The notes below the pieces were generated by a model, which ran no database searches, was not told where the DNA came from, and was given only the letters and a program-made list of their open reading frames with translations. The translations under genes and the position numbers were made by a program. A stretch of 64,000 nt of DNA from Lachnospiraceae bacterium. GTDB taxonomy: Bacteria; Bacillota; Clostridia; Lachnospirales; Lachnospiraceae. Positions 8,314 to 17,041 of the stretch are shown here, piece after piece (position 1 is the stretch's first letter; each line of letters starts with the position of its first letter). The stretch lies in NCBI GenBank assembly GCA_017622875.1, contig JAGAQG010000032.1, forward strand, positions 1-64,000, in the 5' to 3' direction.

Positions 8314-10725
8314 TTAAGCTCTCATCTGAGCGCTAAACTGTGTTTCTAATGCCTTTAATACTTTCGCAATCACTTCATCTGTCATAGCATCTGTTACATC
8401 TTTTTCAGCAGAAGCTAATTTGATGTTAAATGCCATACTCTTCTTATCAGCACCTAATTTTTCGCTTTCGAAAAGGTCGAACAGAGTAACCTTTGTGATC
8501 AGTTCATCACATGCTGTGATTGCATCCACGATGCTGCCACATTCTACTTCTTTACCGATCAGTAAGGAAATATCACGGCTGTTTCCTGCAAAACCTGATT
8601 CAGGAACGTATTTGATACCGCTCTTGAACAGACCTGCCAATACGCTGTAGTCGATTTCAGCGATGAAGATCTTTGTATCAGCCTTCTTACCGCCTGCAAT
8701 GTTCATATTGTCAACGATTTCATAACGTAACTGTCCGAAATGACCGATCTTCTGTCCTTTGCAGTAAACTTCTGCAGTTCTGCCTGGATGTAAGTATGCC
8801 ACATTTCCACGTTTATATGTGAATGTTAAGTCATTTGCTCCTGCAAAGGATTCTAAAGTTCCTTTCATGGAGAAGAAGTCTTCTGAAGCGCCGCAGCTTC
8901 CTAAGCAAAGCATTTTCTTTTCTACAGGTGCTTCTGTAAGTGGCAGTGCCTTTGGAAGGTATACATTTGCCATTTCGAAGAATCTCATTTCTTCATGACC
9001 ATTTTTGATATTGTTTTCGATCACACGAACCATGGATGGAGCCATGATTGTTCTCATGATGCTTAAGTTTTCTGTGATTGGATTTAATAATTCAACTACT
9101 TTTCTTTCTTCTGCATCTTCTGGGATTAAGAACATATCAAATTCATTCTTTGCTGTCATCGCAATTGTCTGAATTTCATAATATCCCTGGTTGCATAAAT
9201 ATTCTTTGACTGCAAGTTCTTTTGCCTGATATGCATTTAAACCACCGCTTGTAACCTTTGCAGCATCAAGGAATGTAGGAACTACCTTATCATAACCGTA
9301 TTCACGAATTACTTCTTCTGCAATATCCTGATATGTTTCAACGTCATCACGGTATCTTGGAACAGCCAATGTAAGAACGCCATCCTTTAATTCTACTTCG
9401 AACTGAAGCGCTTCAAGGATTTCTACCATATCTTTTTCAGGTACTTCGATACCTAAAACATCATTTACCTTTGCAGTCTGTACATTGATCACACGTTTTT
9501 CTGTAGAAGCACCGCCAGATACGTCAAAGTGGCTGGAGCTAACTTTCGCAATGCCTAATTTCTGAACAAGGTTTAATGCACGAGCCATACCGCATTCTAC
9601 TGTGTATTCATCGATACCTTTTTCGAATCTGGAAGCAGCATCAGACTGTAAACCTAATCCTCTTGCTGTCTTACGAACGCTGTCACGTAAGAATTTTGCA
9701 GATTCAAAGAGAACTTCTGTTGTAGTTTCTTTGATTTCACTGTTAAGACCACCCATAACACCTGCAAGACCAACTGCTTTTACTTTATCGCAGATTAACA
9801 GGTTGTTTGTGTTCAGTACACGTTCTTTTTCATCTAAGGTAGTAAGTTTTTCGCCTTCTGTTGCTCTTCTAACAACGATAGAAGAACCTTCCAGGTCATT
9901 TAAGTCAAATGCGTGCATTGGCTGACCGATTTCTACTAAAACGTAGTTTGTAACGTCTACCATTGCATTGATTGCATTGTGTCCAACTGCGATGAGTCGT
10001 CTCTTCATCCATAATGGAGATTCTGTGTATTTTACATCATAAATGTAATGTCCTAAGTATCTTGGACATGTTTCTTTATCCAGAACTTCAACACTGATGT
10101 TTTCATTGATTGTACCATCTTCTACATAGCTCATATCAGGAGCTTTGAATGGTTTTTTCAGTGCTGCAGCGATTTCTTTTGCAATACCGATTACAGAATG
10201 GCAGTCTGGTCTGTTTGCTGTGATGGAAATATCAAATAAATAATCATCTAATTCCAGATAATCTCTCATTTCCATACCAAGTGGTGCATCTTCTGCTAAA
10301 ATCATGATTCCATTTACGTCTGCGCCCGGATACCAGTCTTTGTTTAAGTTCATTTCTTCGCCTGAGCAGAGCATACCGTAGGAGATCATATCTACCATTT
10401 TTCTTGGCTGAATATCAAGCCCGCATGGAAGCTTAGCGCCTACCAAAGCTGCAGGTACTTTTGCACCAACGAATACGTTTGTCGCACCTGTTAAAATGAG
10501 GTGATCTTCACCCATTGGTCCACAGTTTACATGACAGATCTGTAAATGTGTTCCTTCATATTTTTCCATGGATGTAATCTGGCCAACTACTACTTTTTCA
10601 AGGTTTTCGCCAAGATATTCCATGCCTTCTACTTCGAACCCAACAGAGAACAGTTTGCTTTCCAGTTCTTTTGGTTCGATATCAATATCTACATATTCTT
10701 TTAACCAACTATATAAAACTTTCAT
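8314..10725 (-). CDS. pheT: phenylalanyl-tRNA synthetase beta subunit
   Basis: This 803-residue subunit is of normal length and complete. An N-terminal EMAP-like tRNA-binding domain (about residues 40-155) is followed by the B3/B4 editing region, the catalytic-like core ([18 protein letters not shown]), and a C-terminal ferredoxin-like anticodon-binding domain (about 710-800, starting near SRDISLLIG). It forms the alpha2-beta2 enzyme with PheS, encoded 13 bp upstream. Expression should follow the T-box leader before pheS. Confidence 0.96.
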   Translation of the reverse strand: MKVLYSWLKEYVDIDIEPKELESKLFSVGFEVEGMEYLGENLEKVVVGQITSMEKYEGTHLQICHVNCGPMGEDHLILTGATNVFVGAKVPAALVGAKLPCGLDIQPRKMVDMISYGMLCSGEEMNLNKDWYPGADVNGIMILAEDAPLGMEMRDYLELDDYLFDISITANRPDCHSVIGIAKEIAAALKKPFKAPDMSYVEDGTINENISVEVLDKETCPRYLGHYIYDVKYTESPLWMKRRLIAVGHNAINAMVDVTNYVLVEIGQPMHAFDLNDLEGSSIVVRRATEGEKLTTLDEKERVLNTNNLLICDKVKAVGLAGVMGGLNSEIKETTTEVLFESAKFLRDSVRKTARGLGLQSDAASRFEKGIDEYTVECGMARALNLVQKLGIAKVSSSHFDVSGGASTEKRVINVQTAKVNDVLGIEVPEKDMVEILEALQFEVELKDGVLTLAVPRYRDDVETYQDIAEEVIREYGYDKVVPTFLDAAKVTSGGLNAYQAKELAVKEYLCNQGYYEIQTIAMTAKNEFDMFLIPEDAEERKVVELLNPITENLSIMRTIMAPSMVRVIENNIKNGHEEMRFFEMANVYLPKALPLTEAPVEKKMLCLGSCGASEDFFSMKGTLESFAGANDLTFTYKRGNVAYLHPGRTAEVYCKGQKIGHFGQLRYEIVDNMNIAGGKKADTKIFIAEIDYSVLAGLFKSGIKYVPESGFAGNSRDISLLIGKEVECGSIVDAITACDELITKVTLFDLFESEKLGADKKSMAFNIKLASAEKDVTDAMTDEVIAKVLKALETQFSAQMRA

Positions 10726-10738
10726 AATACCCTCCGAC

Positions 10739-11755
10739 TTATGCCTTGAACTGTTTTAAGAATTCAATATCATTTTCAAACAATTTGCCCATGTGGTTGA
10801 TACCGTATTTTAACATGGCAATACGTTCGATACCGATACCAAATGCAAGTCCGGAATATTTGTCAGGATCTACATTACAGTTTTCAAGAACTTTGTTATT
10901 TACGATACCGCCGCCGAGAACTTCGATCCAGCCTGTACCTTTACATAAAGAGCAGCCTTTGCCGCCGCATTTGAAACAGCTAACGTCTACTTCTACAGAT
11001 GGTTCTGTGAATGGGAAGTAAGATGGACGAAGTCTTGTCTTAACTTCACCGGAGAATAATGCTTTTACGAACTGGTCCAGCATACCCTGTAAGTCGCAAA
11101 GTGTAATATGTTCGTCTACTACGAGACCTTCCATCTGGCTGAACATTGGTGAATGAGTTGCATCACTGTCAGAACGGAATACCTTACCTGGTACTAATAC
11201 TTTGATAGGTGGTGCCTGATTGTCCATGACACGAATCTGTCCCGGTGATGTATGGGTTCTAAGTAATAATTCATCTGTTAACCAGAAAGTATCCTGCATA
11301 TCACGGGATGGATGGTCTTTTAATACATTTAATCTTGTGAAGTTATGATCATCATCTTCGATTTCAGGTCCTTCGAAAATGTCAAAGCCCATGCCTGCGA
11401 ATACATCAATGATTTCGTTTTTGATACATGTTAATGGATGAAGGTTACCAGCTCCATTTCCAGATGCCGGAAGTGTAACATCCAATGTTTCTGCTTCGTA
11501 ACGTGCAAGCATTGCTTTCTTTTCGATTTCTACTTTTTTCGCATCATAGAGTTCCTGTGCAAGAACCTTTACTTCGTTCACTGCCTGACCATATGCTTTC
11601 TTTTCTTCGTTTGGCACTTTTTTGATGCCAGCCATTAATTTCTGAATTTCTCCGCCTTTGCCGAAATATTTTGCCCAGAAATCTGCCAGCTGTTTTGCAT
11701 CTTCCACCAGCGCAAGAGCTTCTTTAATTCCAGCTTTAATTGCATCCATGTTCAT
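10739..11755 (-). CDS. pheS: phenylalanyl-tRNA synthetase alpha subunit
   Basis: This 338-residue catalytic subunit charges tRNA-Phe. The class II motif 2 (FRSDSDATHSPMFSQMEG) and motif 3 (GLAFGIGIERIAM) are intact. The N-terminal coiled-coil (about residues 1-90) that binds tRNA is present. Four cysteines in the CFKCGGKGCSLC segment are characteristic of many bacterial PheS proteins. It is the first gene of pheS-pheT-queA, preceded by a T-box leader. Confidence 0.96.
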   Translation of the reverse strand: MNMDAIKAGIKEALALVEDAKQLADFWAKYFGKGGEIQKLMAGIKKVPNEEKKAYGQAVNEVKVLAQELYDAKKVEIEKKAMLARYEAETLDVTLPASGNGAGNLHPLTCIKNEIIDVFAGMGFDIFEGPEIEDDDHNFTRLNVLKDHPSRDMQDTFWLTDELLLRTHTSPGQIRVMDNQAPPIKVLVPGKVFRSDSDATHSPMFSQMEGLVVDEHITLCDLQGMLDQFVKALFSGEVKTRLRPSYFPFTEPSVEVDVSCFKCGGKGCSLCKGTGWIEVLGGGIVNNKVLENCNVDPDKYSGLAFGIGIERIAMLKYGINHMGKLFENDIEFLKQFKA

Positions 11756-11779
11756 TTTTCATATCTCCTTTTCTCTGAT

Positions 11780-12067
11780 TTTTCGCCACTCGCGAAAATT
11801 AAAAAATCCCTCGTAACTTTCGCTACGAGGGACGAATCAATTCTTAATCCGCGGTACCACCCTGATTTCCGTATTCTACGGACTCTCATCCTGTGTCATA
11901 ACGTACACGACCCGTCTTTTCCTACTAAAAATCGAAACCGTTCAGAAAAGCTGCTCCCGTGTGAATTTCACAGATTCCATTGAACTAAAACAGGCTTCCA
12001 GCCGATGACCCATTCTCTCTGATAGAAACGAAACCGCTACTGTGCACGATCAAAGCATTTATCACTG
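11780..12067 (-). promoter_or_regulatory. T-box leader of pheS-pheT-queA
   Basis: On the minus strand the T-box sequence AGGGTGGTACCGCG lies at 11849-11862. It is followed by a strong terminator stem (TCCCTCGTA/TACGAGGGA, about 11808-11834) with a T run. Upstream are an AGAGAG start, a Stem I region, and a TTC triplet inside CTGTGAAATTCAC (around 11961-11973), which fits a phenylalanine specifier. Uncharged tRNA-Phe would stabilise the antiterminator and allow pheST-queA transcription. This leader fills the 340-base gap before pheS. Confidence 0.92.
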
Positions 12068-12073
12068 CCCATT

Positions 12074-12101
12074 ATTTTAACATAGGAAAAAGAAATGTCA
12101 A
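12074..12101 (-). promoter_or_regulatory. promoter of the pheS T-box transcript
   Basis: Minus strand TTGACA (12096-12101), 16 bp, TAAAAT (12074-12079). The -35 overlaps the stop codon of the preceding membrane protein gene. Confidence 0.75.
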
Positions 12102-12928
12102 GTTTTTTCCCGTCTTTCCGCCAATAACTGGTTAAATTCTGCACCGATCAGGGTAATATACATACCAAAATACAGCCAGAGCATTAAAAGAATAATGGTC
12201 GTTAAGCTTCCATACATATTTGACATTCCGCTGAAATCATCCACATAGATGGAAAATACATAGGAAAACGCAAACCATCCGATAGAACTTACCACTGCTC
12301 CCGGCAGATGTTCACTTAATGGCATCTCATTGCCTGGCATAAATCGGTAAATCAATGCAAAAATCACTGTCGCATAAAATAACAGAAAGATATTTTTTAC
12401 GTCACTGATCATTCCTGTCACATAAGCAACCAGTGGAAACTTCACTGCAATCAGATTTAACAGGGAATCTCCAAATACTCCCAAAAGCAAAAATACGATA
12501 ATTGACAGCAGGAGCACTACTGTATAAAGTGCTGCACGTATACGAACCGCAAAATAGTTTCTAGTATCCTTAATTCCCGCAATCCATTGCAAACCTTCTG
12601 TCAGTGCCATCATGCCACGCCCTGCAGACCATACAGTCGCAAGCGCAGAAATCGATACTGTAGATGCTGTTTTGCTGTATGCCTCTCTGATAATTCCTGC
12701 AAAAAATGTCTGCATCTCTCTCGGAAGTATATTCTGAATCATCACAGTGATCGTTACCTTATCAATGCTTGTAAACTGCAGCAACGAAAACAGCAAAATA
12801 ATGCACGGAATGAAGGATAAGATAATAAAGAACGCCGCATGAGCTGCCGCTGCATTTAATCGATGTTCCTTAAATCTATCTAATATACTTTGTATTCTCA
12901 AAATCATTCTTTTGGCAAACGATATCAT
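12098..12928 (-). CDS. YihY/BrkB-family inner membrane protein
   Basis: This protein of about 276 residues has six hydrophobic segments and the family's opening AAAHAAFFIILSFIPCIILL and late YGSLTTIILLMLWLY segments. I place the start at 12928 (MISFAKRM), because AAAGG lies upstream and homologues begin at this point; the frame is open to 13006. Family members were once called ribonuclease BN, which is not supported, and their role is unknown. It starts about 80 bp after the SpoIID-domain gene and probably shares its transcript. Confidence 0.85.
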   Translation of the reverse strand: MISFAKRMILRIQSILDRFKEHRLNAAAAHAAFFIILSFIPCIILLFSLLQFTSIDKVTITVMIQNILPREMQTFFAGIIREAYSKTASTVSISALATVWSAGRGMMALTEGLQWIAGIKDTRNYFAVRIRAALYTVVLLLSIIVFLLLGVFGDSLLNLIAVKFPLVAYVTGMISDVKNIFLLFYATVIFALIYRFMPGNEMPLSEHLPGAVVSSIGWFAFSYVFSIYVDDFSGMSNMYGSLTTIILLMLWLYFGMYITLIGAEFNQLLAERREKT

Positions 12929-13010
12929 TTCACTCACAAACCTTTCTCGTTTTGTATTTCCCCCAAAAGATTTTTCCATAGTAGCACATCTGTTTTCGAA
13001 TGACAAGTCT

Positions 13011-14936
13011 TTAAATCTCAGAAAGCGTCGTACCTTCGTAGAACAGATTCAGGATTTTCTCAAAGGATTTTCCGGCTTCTGCCATATGATTTGCCCCATT
13101 CTGGCTCATTCCGGCACCATGACCGAAACCGCCGCCCCGGAAACGAAATCCCGTCAATTTTCCCTCCTCTTCCACTCTGTCTACTACAAAGAAACCGCTT
13201 GGCAGCATCGTTCCACCAATCGTATCTTTGCCATAAGTTCTTGTGATGGTCTGACCTTTGCCATTGAAAGCAACTCTGATCGCGTGTTCATACTCAATCT
13301 CGACTTCTCCTTTTTTGCCCGTTACCAGTACCTTCTGAACAACACCGCCCTCATTTCGTTCCGTCACTTTAATATCTTTTACTGTTCCAATGTTTTCAAT
13401 CTCCTGAATATTTTCGGAAATCTGTTCCACAGGAACTGTCATATCCCAGCGATACCATGCTTCACCGCTGTCATAGGTTTCATAAGTCTCATTTAAAATA
13501 AATTCTCTAAAATCATTTTCTCCTGTCAAATCCAGCTTTTCCATAGAGTCATTTAGAAGCTTTCCGGAAATATAGCTGTTTTCCAGAAGACCGTTTTTCC
13601 AGATGGTTTCATTTGTCGTATAACCGCAGGAAGTGGAATAATAATAGGTCGTCGCTACTTCATCGCCAAATTTCAGCACCATTCCAGCGGTCTCATTGAC
13701 TGCCTGAATGACCTTCTCATCTGTCGGCAGATTATTATATACCTGATAGGAAACGCTGTCATCCACATGGGCACCGTAAGTGGCATAGCCATTTAATAAA
13801 ATCTGGCGGTAAGCATAGCTTCTTGCACAAACTGCCTGTGCCTTTAATGCCTCCAGTTCATAGCTTGCCGGCATCTCGCTTGGAACCACTGCATAAAGAT
13901 AAGATTCCAGATCGATATCATTGATGATGATCAGTCCCCCAGAATCCTTTACGACCTCAATTCTTCCATAATAGGACGGTGTTCCATAATTTCTCTCAAT
14001 ACTTGTAATTTCAAGCTGCGCATCATCACTCTGCGGAGATAAAATCACTCGCTCCTCTTCAAAATATTCGCTGCCTGTATTTAATGATAGTTCTTCTCCA
14101 TCACTTAAAGTTTCTATTTCATCTCCATAAGTAATCTCAAAATCTCCATGGGCCTTTACAGTGACTGTAGAATGAACAATATCCGCAAAATCCGTTGTTT
14201 TTACAAGAACCCTGATTCTTTCCAAAGAAATCGGCGCTGCCAGAATCGCCGCACAGATCTTTCCTTCTGCCACCACCAGCTTTGCGTTTTCATAGCCAAC
14301 GATCAGCCCTGTGGCTGATTTCTCCGCATAATCTCCGTAGGTCTCATAGAACCGAAAATTCTCATCCATCGGTACTACCCCATAGCCTTCCAGCTCGATT
14401 CCATCAGTTCGAATTGACAGAATCTTCCCTGAGATACTGTCTTTCTTCGTGGAAATCTTCGTAATACTTCCATTTGTCAGATAGATGTCCACAATTTCAT
14501 CAGAAAAACTGACTGACAGGTTTTTGCAGGGAAGATCAACGCGAAATCCTTCGGAAAACATGGTCACATATTCCGCGGTATTATCTATGACCAGACAATT
14601 CTGAAGCTTCACTTCTCTTTGAAGCAGATTGTTGATATGTAAAATTTCATTTCCTTCTGTCACTGCCTGTACACTCTGGTAAAGATACGGTGACCAGTCA
14701 ATCGTTCCTTCAAAGGTATAAATTCCTTTATCTGTATATACCTGATTTTCTTCCAGACCTTCTATTGATTCTGCATTGCCGAAAATCACCAGTTCCTCAT
14801 TTGCAACCGGTGTCTTGTCCTCAAATTGTCCACCTTTTTGAAACAATTTTCCTGTCAAAATCAGAACCAATATGACAAGCAGTCCTAAAGCCAAAAGATA
14901 TATCTTATGTTTTCTTGATAATCTTTTTAACTGCAT
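13011..14936 (-). CDS. SpoIID/LytB-domain cell-wall protein
   Basis: This is a 641-residue membrane-anchored protein. The start at 14936 is supported by GGAAGGAG six bases upstream. One transmembrane segment lies near residues 13-30. The C-terminal half holds the SpoIID/LytB domain: YLYAVVPSEMPASYELEALKAQ, ARSYA, YYYSTSCGYT, and the final GFGHGAGMSQNGA motif. In SpoIID this domain is a lytic transglycosylase acting on denuded glycan during engulfment; in LytB it assists autolysins. The long N-terminal extension (about 340 residues) is not typical of sporulation SpoIID, so a vegetative or germination-related wall role is equally possible. Confidence 0.85.
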   Translation of the reverse strand: MQLKRLSRKHKIYLLALGLLVILVLILTGKLFQKGGQFEDKTPVANEELVIFGNAESIEGLEENQVYTDKGIYTFEGTIDWSPYLYQSVQAVTEGNEILHINNLLQREVKLQNCLVIDNTAEYVTMFSEGFRVDLPCKNLSVSFSDEIVDIYLTNGSITKISTKKDSISGKILSIRTDGIELEGYGVVPMDENFRFYETYGDYAEKSATGLIVGYENAKLVVAEGKICAAILAAPISLERIRVLVKTTDFADIVHSTVTVKAHGDFEITYGDEIETLSDGEELSLNTGSEYFEEERVILSPQSDDAQLEITSIERNYGTPSYYGRIEVVKDSGGLIIINDIDLESYLYAVVPSEMPASYELEALKAQAVCARSYAYRQILLNGYATYGAHVDDSVSYQVYNNLPTDEKVIQAVNETAGMVLKFGDEVATTYYYSTSCGYTTNETIWKNGLLENSYISGKLLNDSMEKLDLTGENDFREFILNETYETYDSGEAWYRWDMTVPVEQISENIQEIENIGTVKDIKVTERNEGGVVQKVLVTGKKGEVEIEYEHAIRVAFNGKGQTITRTYGKDTIGGTMLPSGFFVVDRVEEEGKLTGFRFRGGGFGHGAGMSQNGANHMAEAGKSFEKILNLFYEGTTLSEI

Positions 14937-14969
14937 CCAGCACTCCTTCCAGCTTCTATAAACATAAAT

Positions 14970-14996
14970 AAGGGAGATGTGAAACACATCTCCCTT
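14970..14996 (-). terminator. strong hairpin between 6S RNA and the SpoIID-domain gene
   Basis: A perfect 12-bp stem (AAGGGAGATGTG/CACATCTCCCTT) with a 3-base loop. On the minus strand it is followed by ATTTATGTTT. It lies between the end of the 6S RNA and the gene starting at 14936. Confidence 0.6.
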
Positions 14997-15004
14997 TATC
15001 TTTT

Positions 15005-15187
15005 GTAAAAAGCCCAAAATGCAACTCCTACTTTTGACGCCTAGCGAAAGCTAGGTGGGCAACCGCAACAGCTCTTCTGCCTTCCACTGCAAACGGAGGC
15101 TTGACATCCAAACTGCAATATAGGAATCCCATAAACGTAGATGTAGGTTCAAAATTGTAGAAGCATTCATCTGCATTTCAGGTTGAG
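15005..15187 (-). ncRNA. ssrS: 6S RNA (SsrS)
   Basis: This intergenic region holds a perfect promoter but no open frame. Its transcript has complementary ends: AAATGCA near the 5' end pairs with TGCATTT near the 3' end, and further pairing around TTTTGA extends this closing stem. The centre is a bulged duplex with the pattern AAGCCTCCGTTTGCAGTGG that I recognise from Clostridia 6S RNAs, followed by a CCTAG/CTAGG hairpin. 6S RNA mimics an open promoter and sequesters sigma-70 RNA polymerase in stationary phase. The family call rests on recalled similarity and the closing stem, not on a covariance-model search. Confidence 0.8.
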
Positions 15188-15190
15188 ATT

Positions 15191-15219
15191 ATTATACCCC
15201 ATCTTAGGGCAATTATCAA
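15191..15219 (-). promoter_or_regulatory. promoter of the 6S RNA gene
   Basis: Minus strand TTGATA (15214-15219), exactly 17 bp, TATAAT (15191-15196). Transcription should start near 15187. Confidence 0.85.
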
Positions 15220-15288
15220 CCAGAATTGTTGGAAAATACTGTATACAATTTAGACAATTCCAACTGTTTAACAAAAAAATCCATCACG

Positions 15289-15588
15289 TTATACCGCTGA
15301 TTTTTTCAGCTTTGAAATCTCAATCTGCTGTTCTGCAATGATGAGCTTCAGCTGCAGGATTTCTTCATCCCGCGAAAGCGATGCAGGAATCGTTCTTCTG
15401 CTGTGCTGCAGGCCACTGGCACCTTCCTCATTATATTTTTTTAACCAGGTACAAAACAGACTATGTGCAATCCCATGCTCTCTCGCAAATGTCTTATAAC
15501 CTACCCCGGAAGCGTAATATTCCTGAATCAGCTGGAGTTTTTCTTCCGGAGTACGGCGTGTATTTTTTCCACCTTTTGGTCTTGCCAT
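15289..15588 (-). CDS. helix-turn-helix protein, IS3-type OrfA-like
   Basis: This 99-residue protein has a homeodomain-like helix-turn-helix (RTPEEKLQLIQEYYASGVGYKTFAREHGI, about residues 11-40), then a linker, then a leucine/isoleucine-rich C-terminal helix (about 72-95) of the kind seen in OrfA proteins of IS3-family elements. No OrfB (DDE transposase) follows, so it is either an insertion-sequence remnant or a domesticated regulator. It lies 29 bp after the last gene of the surface-protein operon, on the same strand, with only a weak ribosome site. Confidence 0.6.
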   Translation of the reverse strand: MARPKGGKNTRRTPEEKLQLIQEYYASGVGYKTFAREHGIAHSLFCTWLKKYNEEGASGLQHSRRTIPASLSRDEEILQLKLIIAEQQIEISKLKKSAV

Positions 15589-15617
15589 AGATTAATTCAC
15601 TCTTTCTTTTGATCTTA

Positions 15618-16412
15618 CTAATTTTTTCCCATTTTCTGTTTACGTTTTTTTGCAATACCAGCTGCCGCTGCAACCGCTGCAACCAGCACTGTCACCCAAA
15701 CCGCAATATTAGCGTTGTCCCCGGTTTTTGTCGGAGCAGTGATGACAGGCACATATGGATAGATTTCCGGCTCTTCGGGCTCCTCCGGATTACTTGGATT
15801 ATTGCGTTCTTCTACTACAAATACCCAGTCAACTTCACCGACACGATTTGCATACTTGTTTCCTAATTTAATCGGTACGTTTAATTCGACTGTAAGTTCA
15901 GTGCTTGCACCTTTACCCAATTTTGCAATCAGTACATTGTCCTTCAAGCCATCCAGTTCATCTGGTGAAGCTTCAAAAAGCACTTTGTCACCCTGTTTTA
16001 CAGTCATGGAAAGCTTGCTTAAGAAATCAGTCATCGTTACAACTGTTTCATCACGCTGGCCATCGATGTTGGTCTGATCCTTGCCATCTGTATTTTCAAA
16101 GGCTTCGCTGTAAGTCAGAGGATTGCCGTTTTCATCGTGAACCACGGCTCTCATATACAGCTTAATGTAATCGCAGTCGCTGGCTTCATTCTTGACCAAA
16201 ATGGTTTCGGTCAGCTTGTCGCCGGGCATAACATCCTTGAAGTTATCAAAGAGGTCCGTTGCGGTGTATTCGCTGCCGGGCTGGAAGTCGAAGCCCTCCT
16301 GTGCCCCTTTGAAGGTGATGGAAGAATCTGCTGCAAAGGCTGTCACGCTTAGGCTCAGGATCATGACCAGTGCGAGGAGGAAAGAGGATAAGTTTCTAAA
16401 TGTTCGTTTCAT
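15618..16412 (-). CDS. secreted protein with wall-anchor-like C-terminus (last surface gene)
   Basis: This 264-residue protein has a standard signal peptide (residues 1-28, ending TAFAADSS), a beta-rich domain related in layout to the TasA-like proteins (FKDVMPGDKLTETILVKNE near residues 58-76), a Pro/Glu linker (EEPEEPE), then a PTKTGD motif at about 226-231, a hydrophobic segment (about 234-252) and a basic tail KKRKQK. This is the architecture of a sortase substrate, although the motif is PTKTG rather than the usual LPxTG. Unlike the other operon members it has an ordinary signal peptide. AGGAGG supports the start. It could anchor or cap fibres made by the upstream proteins (inference). 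Confidence 0.75.
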   Translation of the reverse strand: MKRTFRNLSSFLLALVMILSLSVTAFAADSSITFKGAQEGFDFQPGSEYTATDLFDNFKDVMPGDKLTETILVKNEASDCDYIKLYMRAVVHDENGNPLTYSEAFENTDGKDQTNIDGQRDETVVTMTDFLSKLSMTVKQGDKVLFEASPDELDGLKDNVLIAKLGKGASTELTVELNVPIKLGNKYANRVGEVDWVFVVEERNNPSNPEEPEEPEIYPYVPVITAPTKTGDNANIAVWVTVLVAAVAAAAGIAKKRKQKMGKN

Positions 16413-16424
16413 TCCCGCACCTCC

Positions 16425-17030
16425 TTACTTACTAACCAATGTCCACTGCATGGGGTCTGAATTGGAACTATCAACTTTAAGTCCGCTGCTTGCCCACTCA
16501 GTATTGAACACATTGGCTGGTTTATTCTGGATGCCGGAACCGATGATTTCAACGGTCAGGTAATAACCATCTGCTGGCGCAGTTCCCTTGAGAGAAATGC
16601 TTTCAATCAGATCGCCAGTCACACCTGTATTTGCAGCAACAGGGGATGGCCAATAGTAGAAGCCATCGCTGCCAGTTTTCCAACCGCTACCCCAAATGAT
16701 GTCATAATCTGTTTTCGCAGGAACCTGACCATAGACGTTGCCCTCGGCATCCTGCCAGGTGATAACCACAGCGGCACGAATCCAGGCATCGGTATCGCCG
16801 GTATTCTGAATCTTTACATCTTTTTTGGTGTTGCCCTCCAGTGTTTCTTCAACCTTGGTCGTTACATCAGAGGGATTGAACAGGTTGTGCAGCGGTCCAT
16901 CGCTGTCCACAAGGAAAGCGATGGTGCTGCCAACGGTTACGGTCAGGAGCAGAAGGAGGGAGACCAGCAATGCAGCGGATTTTCTCGTTCTGCGAGATTT
17001 TTTATGATGTTTTTCTTGATACATTTTCAT
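16425..17030 (-). CDS. TasA/camelysin-like protein with SipW-cognate signal peptide (fifth copy)
   Basis: This 201-residue protein has a strongly basic N-terminus (KKSRRTRKS), a long hydrophobic helix (about 20-38) and then GSTIAFLVDSDGPLHNLFNPSDV, the pattern of SipW-processed proteins. The mature part contains NTGDTDAWIRAAVVITW, a recurring beta-sandwich signature in this operon. It is a likely extracellular minor subunit. It starts 11 bp after the adhesin gene and ends 12 bp before the anchor-like gene, so it is in the same operon. Confidence 0.78.
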   Translation of the reverse strand: MKMYQEKHHKKSRRTRKSAALLVSLLLLLTVTVGSTIAFLVDSDGPLHNLFNPSDVTTKVEETLEGNTKKDVKIQNTGDTDAWIRAAVVITWQDAEGNVYGQVPAKTDYDIIWGSGWKTGSDGFYYWPSPVAANTGVTGDLIESISLKGTAPADGYYLTVEIIGSGIQNKPANVFNTEWASSGLKVDSSNSDPMQWTLVSK

Positions 17031-17041
17031 GGCCTCCTTTC

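Noticed and set aside
15228-15262. Terminal inverted repeat of an insertion sequence next to the OrfA-like gene
   Set aside because: GTTGGAA/TTCCAAC arms exist, but no matching end or target duplication was found on the other side of the gene.
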